From: Xanthomonas cannabis pv. cannabis
Lineage (GTDB): Bacteria; Pseudomonadota; Gammaproteobacteria; Xanthomonadales; Xanthomonadaceae
Assembly: GCF_000802365.1 (NCBI RefSeq)
Contig: NZ_JSZE01000006.1
Location: 1-64,000, forward strand
Reading direction: 5' to 3'
Length of the DNA: 64,000 nucleotides
The notes under the pieces are model-generated. The model saw only the letters and a program-made list of their open reading frames with translations, had not been told where the DNA came from and did no database searches. Below, one piece after another: positions 8,745-17,430 of this stretch (position 1 is the stretch's first letter; every line of letters starts with the position of its first letter). Made by a program: the position numbers and the translations under genes.

Positions 8745-11144
8745 TCAGCCCGGCAGCCGCACCTGCACCCGATACACCCGACCGGCGGTCACCGCGTGCA
8801 CGCGCTGGTCCGCGCTGACCACACCATCCACCAGTACCTCCGTCGCCACCCGTCCGGCTTCGCGCTGCAGCTGTACCTCGAACTGCGCGCCCCGGAACTG
8901 GCGCGTGACCTGCGCCTGCGGCCAGTGCGACGGCAGCTGCGGACGGATCGCCAGCGCATCGCCCTCGCCGACCAACCCGAACAGACCTTCCAGCACGCAG
9001 CGATATACCCAGGCCACCGTGCCGGTGTTGAACAACTGGCTCGACCGCCCGGCGGTGCGCGGATACTGATGCCAGGCACCGCGGTAATAGTTGGGCAGCG
9101 ACACCGGCAGATGGCCGCGCTGCAGCACGTCCTCGCGCGTCGGGCCCGGCAGCATCGCGCGCAGGATCTCCCACGCGCGGTCGGCCTCGCCGATCTGGTA
9201 CAGGCTGTACAGATAGAACGCCACCGCGTGGTTGTAGACCGCGCCGTTCTCTGCCGCGCCCGGCCACTTCTGGGTCAGCCGCCCCACGTCGTCACGCATG
9301 TGCGTGTATGCCGGCGCCAGCATCACCGGGCCATACGGGGTGTGCAGCTGCTCACGCACGGCCTCCAGCAACGCCGCGCGTTGCTGTGCATCCGCAGTGC
9401 CGGCCAACAGCGCGAAACTCTGCGGATTGAGATAGATGCGCCCTTCCACGTCGTCGGCGATGCCGAAGCGCACACCATCGTCGGTGATGCCGCGTGCATA
9501 CCAGTTGCCGTCCCACAGCTCGCGGTTCGCGTCGGCATTGACCGCGCCTACCGCCTGGCCAAACCTGTCCGCCTGCGCGCTGCGTCCGTGCGCGGCGCAG
9601 ATGTCCGACCACAGCCGCAGCGCATACGCGGTGGCCACGGTCAGCCAGCCGGACACACCCTTGCCGCGCCAGCCGACCATGTTCATCGGGTCGTTCCAGT
9701 CACCCTGGGCGATGAAGCTCAAGCCGCGTGCATCGCGTGCGTCCAACAGCCACTGCATGGCCGCATCCAGCCGCTCGGCCACGCTCAGCGCCTGGCCGTC
9801 CTGCGTGCACACCACTGCTTCCAGCACGCTGGCATCATTGGTTTCGGCCAGATACGCGCTCAGGAAGATCGGCAACCACACGCAGTGGTCGGTATGCGGC
9901 ACCTGATTGATGTATTTGAGCTCGGCGCCTTCCACCAGCAGGATGCCGTCCGGCATCGCGCCGCTGGGTTCCTGCTGTGACAGCGCATGCAGCAGCGCCG
10001 CACGCGCGGTAGCCGGCTGCAGGTAGGCCATGCCCATATGGTCCTGCAGATAATTGCGCGTCTGCGGATCGGTGGTCAGGCGATTGACGTCGCCGTGGTA
10101 GAACACCTGCCGCGGCAACCAGTGGTTGACCAGGTTGTCCAGCGCCGCATCCGGCGTGGCGATCTGCACGCAGCCATGGCCGGCCTGCAGGTACTGCGCA
10201 TACTCACGTGCCGCTTGCGCAAAGCCTGCTTCCGACAGATAGCGCGCACGCAGCGCGGCGATTTCTGCATCGTCCTTGGCCGGCCCGAACGCAAAGCGGT
10301 ACACGCTCGCCGCATCCGCTTCCAGATGCAGGCGGTATTGCAGCGCTGCCGCCGGGGTTTCGTAATGCGCCTCGCTGTTGCCCAGCTGCTCGGCCTGGAT
10401 GGCAGAGGGCGCATGCAACCCGCCTTCGCCTTCGAACGCCAGTTGCTGCGCGTCCCAGGCCACCGGCGGTTGTTCGTGCAGCAGGAAGGTGCAGTCCTTG
10501 AAATCGCGCTGGCGAAAGTAGTCGTCCACCTTCTGGTACGGCGCCACGCTACGGCAGACGATGCCGCCCAGCGCCGGCTCGTAGCCGCCGGACTGATGCA
10601 TCCACGACATGTAGCCAACCGGGAAATACACGTACAGGCTCAGCCTGCGCGCACGCCCGGAAGCGTTGTGTACGCGGCATTCCCACAGCTCCACCGCATC
10701 GTCGGTCGGCAGGGCCACGCACAGCTCCACCACGATGTCGTCATGCTGCACGCGCCAGCGCACATCGTGCTTGCCGGCGGAAAATTCGAATGCCTGCGGC
10801 TGCGCGCGCACCGGCTCGTGCGGCACCGAATACAAGGCGCCAGTGTCTTCATCCTTGAGATAGAAAAAGCGCCCGGGATGGTGCGCGTAATACGGCTGCT
10901 CCGGCATCATGAAGTTGCGCGCCTCCAGCACCGGCGCATGCGCGTACTTGGACGGCTCCGGCTGCATGAACTGGCCGGTGGCATAACCGCGACAGGTGAG
11001 CTGCAACATCATGCGGCGGTTCCATAGGAACCCGCCGGCATTGGGCATGGCCGTGGGGCTGTAGAGCGCGTAGCGCGCGCCGTCGGCGCTGGGCGCCAGC
11101 AAGGTGGACAGATCGTCGGACGCAGCAGGGGGCAGTGCAGACAC
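8745..11144 (-). CDS. GH94 glycoside phosphorylase, probable cellobionic acid phosphorylase
   Basis: The 799-residue protein has the GH94 layout: an N-terminal beta-sandwich, a helical linker and an (alpha/alpha)6 catalytic barrel. The motif GDWNDPMN holds the expected general acid, Asp485. Enzymes of this family split a beta-glucoside with inorganic phosphate, giving alpha-glucose 1-phosphate. A GH94 enzyme from Xanthomonas campestris acts on cellobionic acid, giving glucose 1-phosphate and gluconate. The neighbouring gluconokinase fits that product, so I favour this specificity; a cellobiose- or beta-1,2-glucan-type activity is the alternative. The gene has a GTG start two bases after the stop of the transporter gene, so they are probably co-translated. 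No signal peptide is visible; it would act in the cytoplasm. Confidence 0.82.
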   Translation of the reverse strand: MSALPPAASDDLSTLLAPSADGARYALYSPTAMPNAGGFLWNRRMMLQLTCRGYATGQFMQPEPSKYAHAPVLEARNFMMPEQPYYAHHPGRFFYLKDEDTGALYSVPHEPVRAQPQAFEFSAGKHDVRWRVQHDDIVVELCVALPTDDAVELWECRVHNASGRARRLSLYVYFPVGYMSWMHQSGGYEPALGGIVCRSVAPYQKVDDYFRQRDFKDCTFLLHEQPPVAWDAQQLAFEGEGGLHAPSAIQAEQLGNSEAHYETPAAALQYRLHLEADAASVYRFAFGPAKDDAEIAALRARYLSEAGFAQAAREYAQYLQAGHGCVQIATPDAALDNLVNHWLPRQVFYHGDVNRLTTDPQTRNYLQDHMGMAYLQPATARAALLHALSQQEPSGAMPDGILLVEGAELKYINQVPHTDHCVWLPIFLSAYLAETNDASVLEAVVCTQDGQALSVAERLDAAMQWLLDARDARGLSFIAQGDWNDPMNMVGWRGKGVSGWLTVATAYALRLWSDICAAHGRSAQADRFGQAVGAVNADANRELWDGNWYARGITDDGVRFGIADDVEGRIYLNPQSFALLAGTADAQQRAALLEAVREQLHTPYGPVMLAPAYTHMRDDVGRLTQKWPGAAENGAVYNHAVAFYLYSLYQIGEADRAWEILRAMLPGPTREDVLQRGHLPVSLPNYYRGAWHQYPRTAGRSSQLFNTGTVAWVYRCVLEGLFGLVGEGDALAIRPQLPSHWPQAQVTRQFRGAQFEVQLQREAGRVATEVLVDGVVSADQRVHAVTAGRVYRVQVRLPG

Positions 11145-11146
11145 GG

Positions 11147-12529
11147 TCAGGGGTGCTCCGGTTCGTCGCGCTTGCGCGCGGCCAGTTCGTGCTGGATGCG
11201 GCGCAGCAAGCCGTCATCCAGCGGATAGAAACGCATGGTCCAGGCCGCCAGCAGCGCCACCACACCGGGGATGACCGTCAGCAGCAGCACGATGCCGGTC
11301 AACGAGCCGGTGGACTGCGCGCTGTTGGCCACATAGCCCATGCCGGCCAGCACCCAGGCGATGCCGGCCGAGGCCAGCGCGCCGCCAAGCTTCTGCGAAA
11401 ACGTGGCCGCCGCAAACGTCATCGCGGTGGCGCGCCGGCCGGTGCGCCATTCGGTGTAATCGGCGCTGTCGGCGTACATCGAAAACGCCAGCGGCGATTT
11501 CGGCCCCAGTGCCAGGCCGATCAGCATGTTCAACGCAAAGATGGCCCACACCGCATCGGCCGGCACGAAGAACATCGCACAGCTCAGCAGGCCGACCATC
11601 ACCATCAGCCCGCACATCAACTGGCGCTTGTCCCAGTGCCGGGTCAACAGTGGCGTGATCGCCGCGCCCACACCCAACGCCACCGAATAGCAGCCCAAGA
11701 ACAAGCCGACCAGATCCGGGCGCTGCACGTAATATTTGAGGTAGTACACGCCCGCACCGCCGCGCATGGTGATGGTGATCATGATGATCAGCGACAGCAC
11801 GAACAGCACGCACCACGGCTTGTTCTGCAACAGGTCGGCGATGTCGCGGCGTACCGGCGTGCGTTGCTGCGGCGGCGGCTGCACGCGCTCGCGCGTGGTC
11901 AGGGCCACGCCGACGAACAGCGCCACCGCAATGGCGCCATACAGCATCATCGTGCGCTGCCAGCCCAGCGCATCGTTGCCGCCGCCGAACCAGCGCACCA
12001 GATCCATCGTGAAGTAATTAACCAGCGTGGTGCCCGCAAATGCACCGATGAACCGCAGGCTGATCAGACCGGTGCGCTGCTTGCTGTCGGCGGTGATCAC
12101 CCCCGACAACGCCGAGTACGGAATGCTCACCACCGTGTAGGCCAGCATCATCACCAGGAAGGTGAGCGTGGCCCACACCATGCGCCCGTGTTGATCCAGC
12201 TCCGGGGTGGTGTAGGCAAGCACACCGGTCGCTGCCATCGGCACCGCGCCCCACAACAGATACGGGCGGAACTTGCCCCAGCGGCTGCGGGTGCGGTCGG
12301 CGATGGCGCCCATGGCCGGGTCGGCGATCGCATCGGCGATCTTGGTCAACAAAATCATCGTGCCGACTGCGGCAGCCGGCAGGTGCATGGTGTCGGTGTA
12401 GAAGATCAGCAGAAACGCCGAGATGTTGGCCCAGTAAAGATTCAGGCCCAGATCGCCGGCGCCGTAGCCGAGCTTTTCGCGCCAGCGCAGGGGCGCCGAT
12501 GCAGGAGACGTTGCGGGGGGTGACGTCAT
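11147..12529 (-). CDS. GPH-family sugar:cation symporter (MelB-like), probable cellobionate importer
   Basis: The 460-residue, twelve-helix transporter belongs to the glycoside-pentoside-hexuronide family. It starts with [20 protein letters not shown] and has the family segment [27 protein letters not shown]-type loop between helices 2 and 3. It should move a glycoside into the cytoplasm with H+ or Na+. The ATG at 12529 gives a normal family N-terminus. The gene precedes the GH94 phosphorylase by two bases and is divergent from the gluconokinase. The arrangement suggests it imports the phosphorylase substrate (a cello-oligosaccharide or cellobionate); the substrate is inferred. Confidence 0.85.
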   Translation of the reverse strand: MTSPPATSPASAPLRWREKLGYGAGDLGLNLYWANISAFLLIFYTDTMHLPAAAVGTMILLTKIADAIADPAMGAIADRTRSRWGKFRPYLLWGAVPMAATGVLAYTTPELDQHGRMVWATLTFLVMMLAYTVVSIPYSALSGVITADSKQRTGLISLRFIGAFAGTTLVNYFTMDLVRWFGGGNDALGWQRTMMLYGAIAVALFVGVALTTRERVQPPPQQRTPVRRDIADLLQNKPWCVLFVLSLIIMITITMRGGAGVYYLKYYVQRPDLVGLFLGCYSVALGVGAAITPLLTRHWDKRQLMCGLMVMVGLLSCAMFFVPADAVWAIFALNMLIGLALGPKSPLAFSMYADSADYTEWRTGRRATAMTFAAATFSQKLGGALASAGIAWVLAGMGYVANSAQSTGSLTGIVLLLTVIPGVVALLAAWTMRFYPLDDGLLRRIQHELAARKRDEPEHP

Positions 12530-12686
12530 CGGCAGACCTTCGCATGCGTTGTACCCGGCCGGGCACGCCGTTACGCTGGGTGCCCGCTCACCTGGCAAGG
12601 AGCGCCGACGCTACACCACGCATCGGCTGCCGCCAACGTGAAATCCGCTCAAATGCCGAATCGATCCGGAGATATAACCTGACGTG

Positions 12687-13271
12687 ATGGACACCGCCGT
12701 CCCCGCCACGCCCGCGTCCGCTTCGCCCCTGGCCATCGTCGTGATGGGCGTCTCGGGCAGCGGCAAGACCACCATCGCGCAGGCGCTCGCCGCGCATTAC
12801 GGCTACCGCTTTCTGGATGCCGACGACTACCACAGCGTGGCCGCACGCGCACAGATGGCCGCCGGCCAACCGCTCACCGATGCCATGCGCCTGCCCTGGG
12901 TGGAACTGCTGGCCGCGACCCTGCGCGACTGCGTGCAGGCCGGCGAATCGGTGGTGCTGGCGTTCTCGGGTTTACGCGGTACGCACCGGCAATTGCTGCG
13001 CGGCAGCGGCATACCGATGCGCTTCGTGTTCCTGCATGCGGCCCCGCACGTGATTGCCGCACGCCTGAGCGCACGCGCCGGCCACTTCATGCCGCCCAGC
13101 CTGCTCGACAGCCAGCTGCAGACCCTGGAGCTGCCGCTGGACGAAGCGGACGTGGTGTCGGTGGATGTGGACGCCACGGTGGCGGAGGTGGTGCAGGATG
13201 CGATCACGCAACTGGCGCTGATCGCTCCCCCTGCGGTGCACAACGCCGCACCCTCGCCTCAAAACGCCTGA
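12687..13271 (+). CDS. gntK: Gluconokinase
   Basis: The 194-residue P-loop kinase has GVSGSGKTT (Walker A) and the family segments FLDADDYHSVAARAQMAAGQPLTD, here read in pieces of the GntK pattern, and FSGLRGTHRQLLRG. It phosphorylates D-gluconate to 6-phosphogluconate for the Entner-Doudoroff or pentose phosphate route. It is about 15-20 residues longer than E. coli GntK, because of a polar N-terminus and a C-terminal tail. The ATG at 12687 is preferred over the in-frame GTG three bases upstream. It is divergent from the transporter-phosphorylase pair and would use the gluconate that cellobionate phosphorolysis releases. Confidence 0.9.
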   Translation: MDTAVPATPASASPLAIVVMGVSGSGKTTIAQALAAHYGYRFLDADDYHSVAARAQMAAGQPLTDAMRLPWVELLAATLRDCVQAGESVVLAFSGLRGTHRQLLRGSGIPMRFVFLHAAPHVIAARLSARAGHFMPPSLLDSQLQTLELPLDEADVVSVDVDATVAEVVQDAITQLALIAPPAVHNAAPSPQNA

Positions 13272-13923
13272 CGCACCAGCTAACGCGGCCCGGCATCGCA
13301 CGCCCGGGCGTCTCCTGCTCACATGGGAGCAGGATGGCGCGCAGCACCGGATGAGGATGCGGGCCAAGCCCGTGGGTGCGGACGACACAGCGGCATCGCC
13401 CATCCCTTGACTCCTGAATATTCGGCGCACGAAGACGGCGAGGGCTCCAAGACACGCGTGACAACCGCGCGCAAGCAGTGCCATATCGTCAGAGAGGAGT
13501 GGGCATCAGAACGCGCAACGCGTGCAGTACTGCGTGGCAATGCCACCACCATCGCCACCAGAGATGGCCTCGCAGCGCGCAGCGATCGCGGCTTTACCGC
13601 CGGGTCGATCCACCACACAAGGTGGCGCAACATTTCCTGGTTACTTTTTGCAAACCGCTGATTTGCATGGACATCCGGCGCTTTCTGGCTGAATCATTTT
13701 TTCTATCGTACTCAAGCAAAATAGTGATGAATCATCACCATTTGTGCGATTAACGCACGCATTGAACGCAAATTTTGCGAGCTGGTACGACCAGATCCAA
13801 GCAGACCCGACCACTCTCTGAATGCAGCGGCCAGGCCGTGTTGCACGGTCGCCGCAATCGGCGATCTTCATCCAGCAGATCCGGGGGGATCCAGCGCTTC
13901 CTTCCATCAATGGACACGCCGTG
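13272..13923. other. Long leader region of the PQQ-propeller gene
   Basis: The left half is GC-rich with no supported gene. A leftward frame ending in a peptide such as MLRHLVWWIDPAVKPRS is a common chance reading of Xanthomonas intergenic DNA. From about 13640 to 13790 the sequence turns AT-rich and probably carries the promoter of the downstream gene. Confidence 0.45.
13724..13738. promoter_or_regulatory. 15-bp perfect palindrome GTGATGAATCATCAC
   Basis: The palindrome (7+1+7) lies about 185 bases upstream of the quinoprotein start codon, in the only AT-rich stretch of the leader. It has the size and symmetry of a dimeric regulator site. Which regulator binds is unknown. Confidence 0.4.
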
Positions 13924-15654
13924 ATGACAAATCCCAATCGCCGTTTGCGCTTACGCAGTTTGACGCTCATCCCTTGCCTGCTCGCCAGCGCAATGGCTTT
14001 CGCCCAATCTGGCGCCACAACCGCGCAGGCACCCGTGTCGTCGCTGGATACGCAGGCGTTCGCGCGCTCCGGCGAGGTCTGGCGCAGCTTCGGCAATGCG
14101 CTGCCCTTCGCCAGTCCCACTAGTTGGCCGATTGCCGGCGGTGGTTATTTGAACCAGCGCTTCGCGCCAGGCGAGTGGAAGATCAATCGCAGCACCGTAC
14201 CCTCGCTCAAGCCGGCGTGGACCCTGACCACCACCGGCGACATCTCGGCAACGCCCAGCATCGAGGGCGGCACGCTGTATGTCCCCGACTGGGGCGGCAC
14301 GCTGTACAGCGTCGATACCCAGACCGGCAAGCCGAACTGGCAGGCCAAGCTGTCCGACTACACCGGCAAGAGCACGTCGCTGTCGCGGACCACCCCGGCC
14401 ATTACCCCCAAGAGCATCATCCTGGGCGACATGGCTGGCGGCACCGTGCTGGCCCTGGACAAGAAGACCGGCAAGTTGCTGTGGAAGAGCGAGGTGGAAA
14501 CCAATCCGCAGGCCCAGATCACCTCGTCCCCTGTGGTCTACGGAAACCGCGTGTACCTGGGCGTGTCGTCCAGGGACTACGAAAGTCTTGATCCGACCCA
14601 TCGGTTCTCGTTCCGCGGCAGCGTCGTGGCACTGGACCTCGCTACCGGCAAGAAGGTGTGGCAGTTCTACAACGCACCCGAGGGCTATACCGGCGCGTCG
14701 ACATGGGGCCAGGTTGCCGTCGATCCCATCGCACGCCGCATCTACTTCGGCACCGGCAACAACTACAACATTCCCGCAAGCGTAGGGAATTGCGTGTCCA
14801 ACGCACGTTCGTACCGTGGCAGCGAACTGACGGTGCAGGATGAACTCGACTGCATGGCGCCGGACAACTATGTCGACTCGGTGGTCTCGCTGAATCTGGA
14901 CACCGGCAAGCTGGTCTGGGCCAACCGGAACCAGGGGTATGACGCCTGGAACCTGTCCTGCATCCTCGCTCCCACCAATGGCCTGTGCCCGAATACCCAG
15001 GCGACCAATCTGACCGGGCCCGACTACGATTTCGGTGGCGCAGGCATCAACCTGTTTTCCGTACAGCGCGAGGGCAAGCTGCAGCAATTGGTCGGCGCCG
15101 GCCAGAAGAGCGGCATCTACTGGGCCTTCGACGCCAAGACCGGCGCCAAGGTGTGGTCCACGCAGGTCGGCCCCGGTGGCACCACCGGCGGCATCGAGTG
15201 GGGCGCGGCGTTCGACCCCCACAAATCGCGCGTGTATGTGGGGATCAACAACAATTTGAATACCCCCTACACGCTGGCGCCGGGCAATACCGTCAGCCAT
15301 AACGGCGGCTCGTGGGCAGCGTTGGATGCGGCCACCGGCCGGATCCTGTGGCAGGTCAAGACGCCGGGCATCAACCCGGTCAACCCGGCCGTGCCGGCAG
15401 GTGCCCAGGGACCGATCAGCGTCTCACCCAACCTGCTGTTTGCTGGCTCGATGGCAGGCAACATGGTGGCCCTGGACAGCGACACCGGTGCCACGCTGTG
15501 GAACTACAAGGCGACCGGCTCGGTGATGAGCGCACCATCGATCGTGGACGGTGCGCTGTACTGGGGCTCCGGCTATGCGCGCAACAACTTCGGCGTCGCA
15601 GCCACGGCCAACCAGTTGATCAAGTTCGTGCCGGACGCCCCCGCAGGCAAGTAG
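13924..15654 (+). CDS. Periplasmic PQQ-binding beta-propeller dehydrogenase, polyvinyl-alcohol-dehydrogenase-like
   Basis: The 576-residue protein starts with a signal peptide (RLRLRSLTLIPCLLASAMAFA) and continues as a quinoprotein propeller. Repeated W-motif blades include GGTLYSVDTQTGKPNW, GTVLALDKKTGKLLWKS, GSVVALDLATGKKVWQF and NMVALDSDTGATLWNY. It has no CXXCH heme motif, so it would pass electrons to a separate acceptor. The closest general type I recognise is polyvinyl alcohol dehydrogenase, but the substrate cannot be read from sequence. The nearby cellobionate genes raise the possibility of a sugar- or alcohol-oxidising role. The ATG at 13924 places the positive n-region correctly; a GTG directly before it is equally possible. 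Confidence 0.8.
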   Translation: MTNPNRRLRLRSLTLIPCLLASAMAFAQSGATTAQAPVSSLDTQAFARSGEVWRSFGNALPFASPTSWPIAGGGYLNQRFAPGEWKINRSTVPSLKPAWTLTTTGDISATPSIEGGTLYVPDWGGTLYSVDTQTGKPNWQAKLSDYTGKSTSLSRTTPAITPKSIILGDMAGGTVLALDKKTGKLLWKSEVETNPQAQITSSPVVYGNRVYLGVSSRDYESLDPTHRFSFRGSVVALDLATGKKVWQFYNAPEGYTGASTWGQVAVDPIARRIYFGTGNNYNIPASVGNCVSNARSYRGSELTVQDELDCMAPDNYVDSVVSLNLDTGKLVWANRNQGYDAWNLSCILAPTNGLCPNTQATNLTGPDYDFGGAGINLFSVQREGKLQQLVGAGQKSGIYWAFDAKTGAKVWSTQVGPGGTTGGIEWGAAFDPHKSRVYVGINNNLNTPYTLAPGNTVSHNGGSWAALDAATGRILWQVKTPGINPVNPAVPAGAQGPISVSPNLLFAGSMAGNMVALDSDTGATLWNYKATGSVMSAPSIVDGALYWGSGYARNNFGVAATANQLIKFVPDAPAGK

Positions 15655-15701
15655 GGGCAACGTGGATGCTCTGCGCAACCTGACGCGCAGCACGGCATGA
15701 C

Positions 15702-15729
15702 AACGGCGCCACCTTCGGGTGGCGTCATT
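15702..15729 (+). terminator. Hairpin terminator after the PQQ-propeller gene
   Basis: CGCCACC-TTCG-GGTGGCG forms a 7-bp stem with a UUCG tetraloop, extended by weaker pairs, and is followed by TCATTGTGTCT. It starts about 50 bases after the stop codon. The T-tract is weak. Confidence 0.55.
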
Positions 15730-16023
15730 GTGTCTGCAGTTGTCGTGATCCTCGCGCTCGATGCGCAGGAGCATGCTGCATGTCTTGCTACTCGGGCATG
15801 GCCATAGCGAGGTACATTCGAGCTCCCATCCGGTGCAGTTGGCCGCAGCGCAGCGGCACTGTCTTTGAATCGCCGCTGCTGTGTGGGCGCTCATTCCTCC
15901 AGGCGATGCGATGCGCACGCCCTGCATACCGATCGGCCGCGGCAACGCCACGCGGCTTTGATCCGCATCCAACCCAGGTCACGTGTGGGTGCCTGCCAAA
16001 GCATCGGCGCACCGTCCGGCCGC
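15730..16023. other. Convergent spacer
   Basis: I see no supported gene in this stretch between the rightward PQQ-propeller gene and the leftward dehydroquinase-like operon. Confidence 0.4.
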
Positions 16024-16051
16024 GCTGTGGTAGCGGCAAGGCCGCTACAGC
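16024..16051 (-). terminator. Hairpin at the end of the dehydroquinase-like operon
   Basis: GCTGTGGTAGCGGC pairs with GCCGCTACAGC (one bulged base) around an AAG loop. It overlaps the stop codon of the last small ORF. There is no T-run, so its role as terminator is uncertain. Confidence 0.4.
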
Positions 16052-16272
16052 CGGGTCACCTGGCATAGCCGGATCTGCCCCGCCTCCAGCCCATGCGCCT
16101 CGGCCGCCCGGCGGCGCAGCGCGCATACCAATCCCGCTGCATCCAGCTCGCCGTCGGCAGGCACGTCCACGCTGTGCGTCAATTGACCCCACACCACCGG
16201 CCGGCCATCGCAGTAGCCTTCGTAGTCGGCAAAATAATGCAGCTGGCGCGGCTCAGGTCCCGACATGGACAT
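16045..16272 (-). CDS. Hypothetical 75-residue protein, third gene of the dehydroquinase-like operon
   Basis: I do not recognise this small protein. It begins near MSMSGPEPRQLHYFADYEGY, has a central acidic-aromatic region, and ends in a likely helix (CALRRRAAEAHGLEAGQ). It has no signal peptide or membrane segment. The start (ATG at 16272 or 16266) lies inside the 3' end of the upstream dehydroquinase-like gene, an overlap typical of translational coupling. That overlap and conserved-looking composition are the main reasons to call it. It could be a partner of the two pseudo-enzymes. Confidence 0.55.
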   Translation of the reverse strand: MSMSGPEPRQLHYFADYEGYCDGRPVVWGQLTHSVDVPADGELDAAGLVCALRRRAAEAHGLEAGQIRLCQVTRL

Positions 16273-16702
16273 CGCCCTGGATCTCCGTGCAGCCCAGATG
16301 CTCCAGCGCGATTTCCAGCCCGAGCAGATAACTCTGCGCGCAGTAGCCGCGCACGGTTGCAATGCAGGGCGCAAACCCCGGTGGCAAGCACCGCTCCGGC
16401 CGGTCCGCGCTGTCGTCGTGGGTCTCCACGAACGGATACGGCAATGCACCCAGCACACGGTGCAGACGCGCACTGTCCACGCAACTGCCCGGATCGATCA
16501 AGGCGATCTCCATCCGCGCCTGCCCCGCCACGCGCAAGGCATCCAGCAATTCCTGCTCCGACCCACAAGCCCGCAGTGCCACGGTCTTGCCCGCATCGCC
16601 GGCGCATTGCACCAGCTGGCGAATGACGGCCCGCGGCAACGGCTGCGGCCCACGCACCAGCGGCAGCGATGCCTCCGGCCCACGCACGATCATGATCGAC
16701 AT
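16253..16702 (-). CDS. Degenerate type II 3-dehydroquinate dehydratase-fold protein (copy 2)
   Basis: The 149-residue protein follows the type II dehydroquinase (AroQ) fold. It begins MSIMIVRGPE, corresponding to the beta-strand with NGPN. It continues with MEIALIDPGSCVDSARLHRV (family: INPGAxTHTS), PYPFVETHDDS (family: PxVEVHxSN) and a C-terminal GYCAQSYLLGLEIALEHL helix. The catalytic set is not intact. The Asn of NGPN is absent, the flexible lid with its Arg and Tyr is missing, and the INPG Asn is Asp70. His95 of the ExH motif remains. It is therefore unlikely to be a standard shikimate-pathway enzyme. It sits nine bases downstream of a second, similarly degraded copy. Confidence 0.72.
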   Translation of the reverse strand: MSIMIVRGPEASLPLVRGPQPLPRAVIRQLVQCAGDAGKTVALRACGSEQELLDALRVAGQARMEIALIDPGSCVDSARLHRVLGALPYPFVETHDDSADRPERCLPPGFAPCIATVRGYCAQSYLLGLEIALEHLGCTEIQGDVHVGT

Positions 16703-16711
16703 GGCGCCTCC

Positions 16712-17140
16712 TCAGGCAGCCACGCGCAACGGCGCGTGCAGCGACGGCAGACAGCGCGCAGCAATGCCGAGCGACATCGCATACGCACGCGGCGCATCGT
16801 GCGGCGTGATCACTACCGCCAGCGGCGCATGCTGCGCATGCAGCCACGGCTCCAGCTCCTGATCGGCATCGGTATGCAGCTCGATATACGGCGTGGGCAA
16901 TGCATCCACGGCTGCCCGCAAGGCCCGCGCGCAACTGCGCTCGGACAAGGGCAGATCGCCCGAATCCAGCAACACCAGCTCCACCTCGGCATCGCCACCG
17001 GCCGCATGCAACTCGGCGATCAAACTATCCACATCGGCACACGCCAGCGTGCGCAACGCGCGGCCAGCACACTCAGGCAATTGCATCGGCACCGATGGCG
17101 CCGGAATCGCCTGAGGACCTCGCAAAATCAGGATGCACAT
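16712..17140 (-). CDS. Degenerate type II 3-dehydroquinate dehydratase-fold protein (copy 1)
   Basis: The 142-residue protein is the first gene of a three-gene leftward unit. It aligns to type II dehydroquinases along its length: MCILILRGPQ for the first strand, VELVLLDSGDLPLSERS at the INPGA position (Asp59), TPYIELHTDAD with His89 at the conserved ExH histidine, and APRAYAMSLGIAARC for the last helix. The lid Arg/Tyr, the NGPN Asn and the THTS histidine are not present, so normal dehydration of 3-dehydroquinate is not expected. Tandem duplication with the downstream copy followed by joint loss of the same residues suggests a retained non-standard role. The ATG at 17140 has no competing start. 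Confidence 0.72.
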   Translation of the reverse strand: MCILILRGPQAIPAPSVPMQLPECAGRALRTLACADVDSLIAELHAAGGDAEVELVLLDSGDLPLSERSCARALRAAVDALPTPYIELHTDADQELEPWLHAQHAPLAVVITPHDAPRAYAMSLGIAARCLPSLHAPLRVAA

Positions 17141-17357
17141 CGTATTTGGCTCAACGCACCACAGTGCGGGAGTAGCAAGGTAGGACCGATGGGCATAAAG
17201 GGGCCATTCGCGCGCTGGTGCGCCGGCATAAAAAGTGCGTAATGCCTGCGCGATGCCGGTGTGCCGCGCCCGACAATGCGGCTGAAGAGGTTGTAGATAA
17301 AACTGCAGCGCTCAACCTGGCGATGCCTCACGCATGGCCGAACATCCCTTGATATCT

Positions 17358-17387
17358 GCATGTGTCAGGTCTCGACCTGACACATGC
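17358..17387. promoter_or_regulatory. 30-bp near-perfect palindrome GCATGTGTCAGGTC/GACCTGACACATGC
   Basis: Two 14-base arms surround a 2-base centre in the 290-base gap between the tamB stop and the start of the dehydroquinase-like operon. It could be a terminator for tamB (no T-run seen) or an operator for the operon, whose start codon is about 220 bases away. The rest of the gap shows no gene. Confidence 0.5.
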
Positions 17388-17430
17388 GGCGCCACGCACA
17401 CCATGTGATGCACTGTTGTGCGATTGACTG

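Noticed and set aside
9987-11027. 346-residue rightward frame antisense to the GH94 gene
   Set aside because: It is a mirror of the phosphorylase codons without domain features.
13319-13633. 104-residue leftward frame starting MLRHLVWWIDPAVKP
   Set aside because: The peptide looks like a recurrent translation of Xanthomonas intergenic DNA. It overlaps another frame in reverse, and no ribosome site was seen.
16024-16051. Second xyl-box (GTGGTAGCGGC)
   Set aside because: It lacks the GCGCTAACA half and forms a hairpin with the following bases at the end of a leftward operon.
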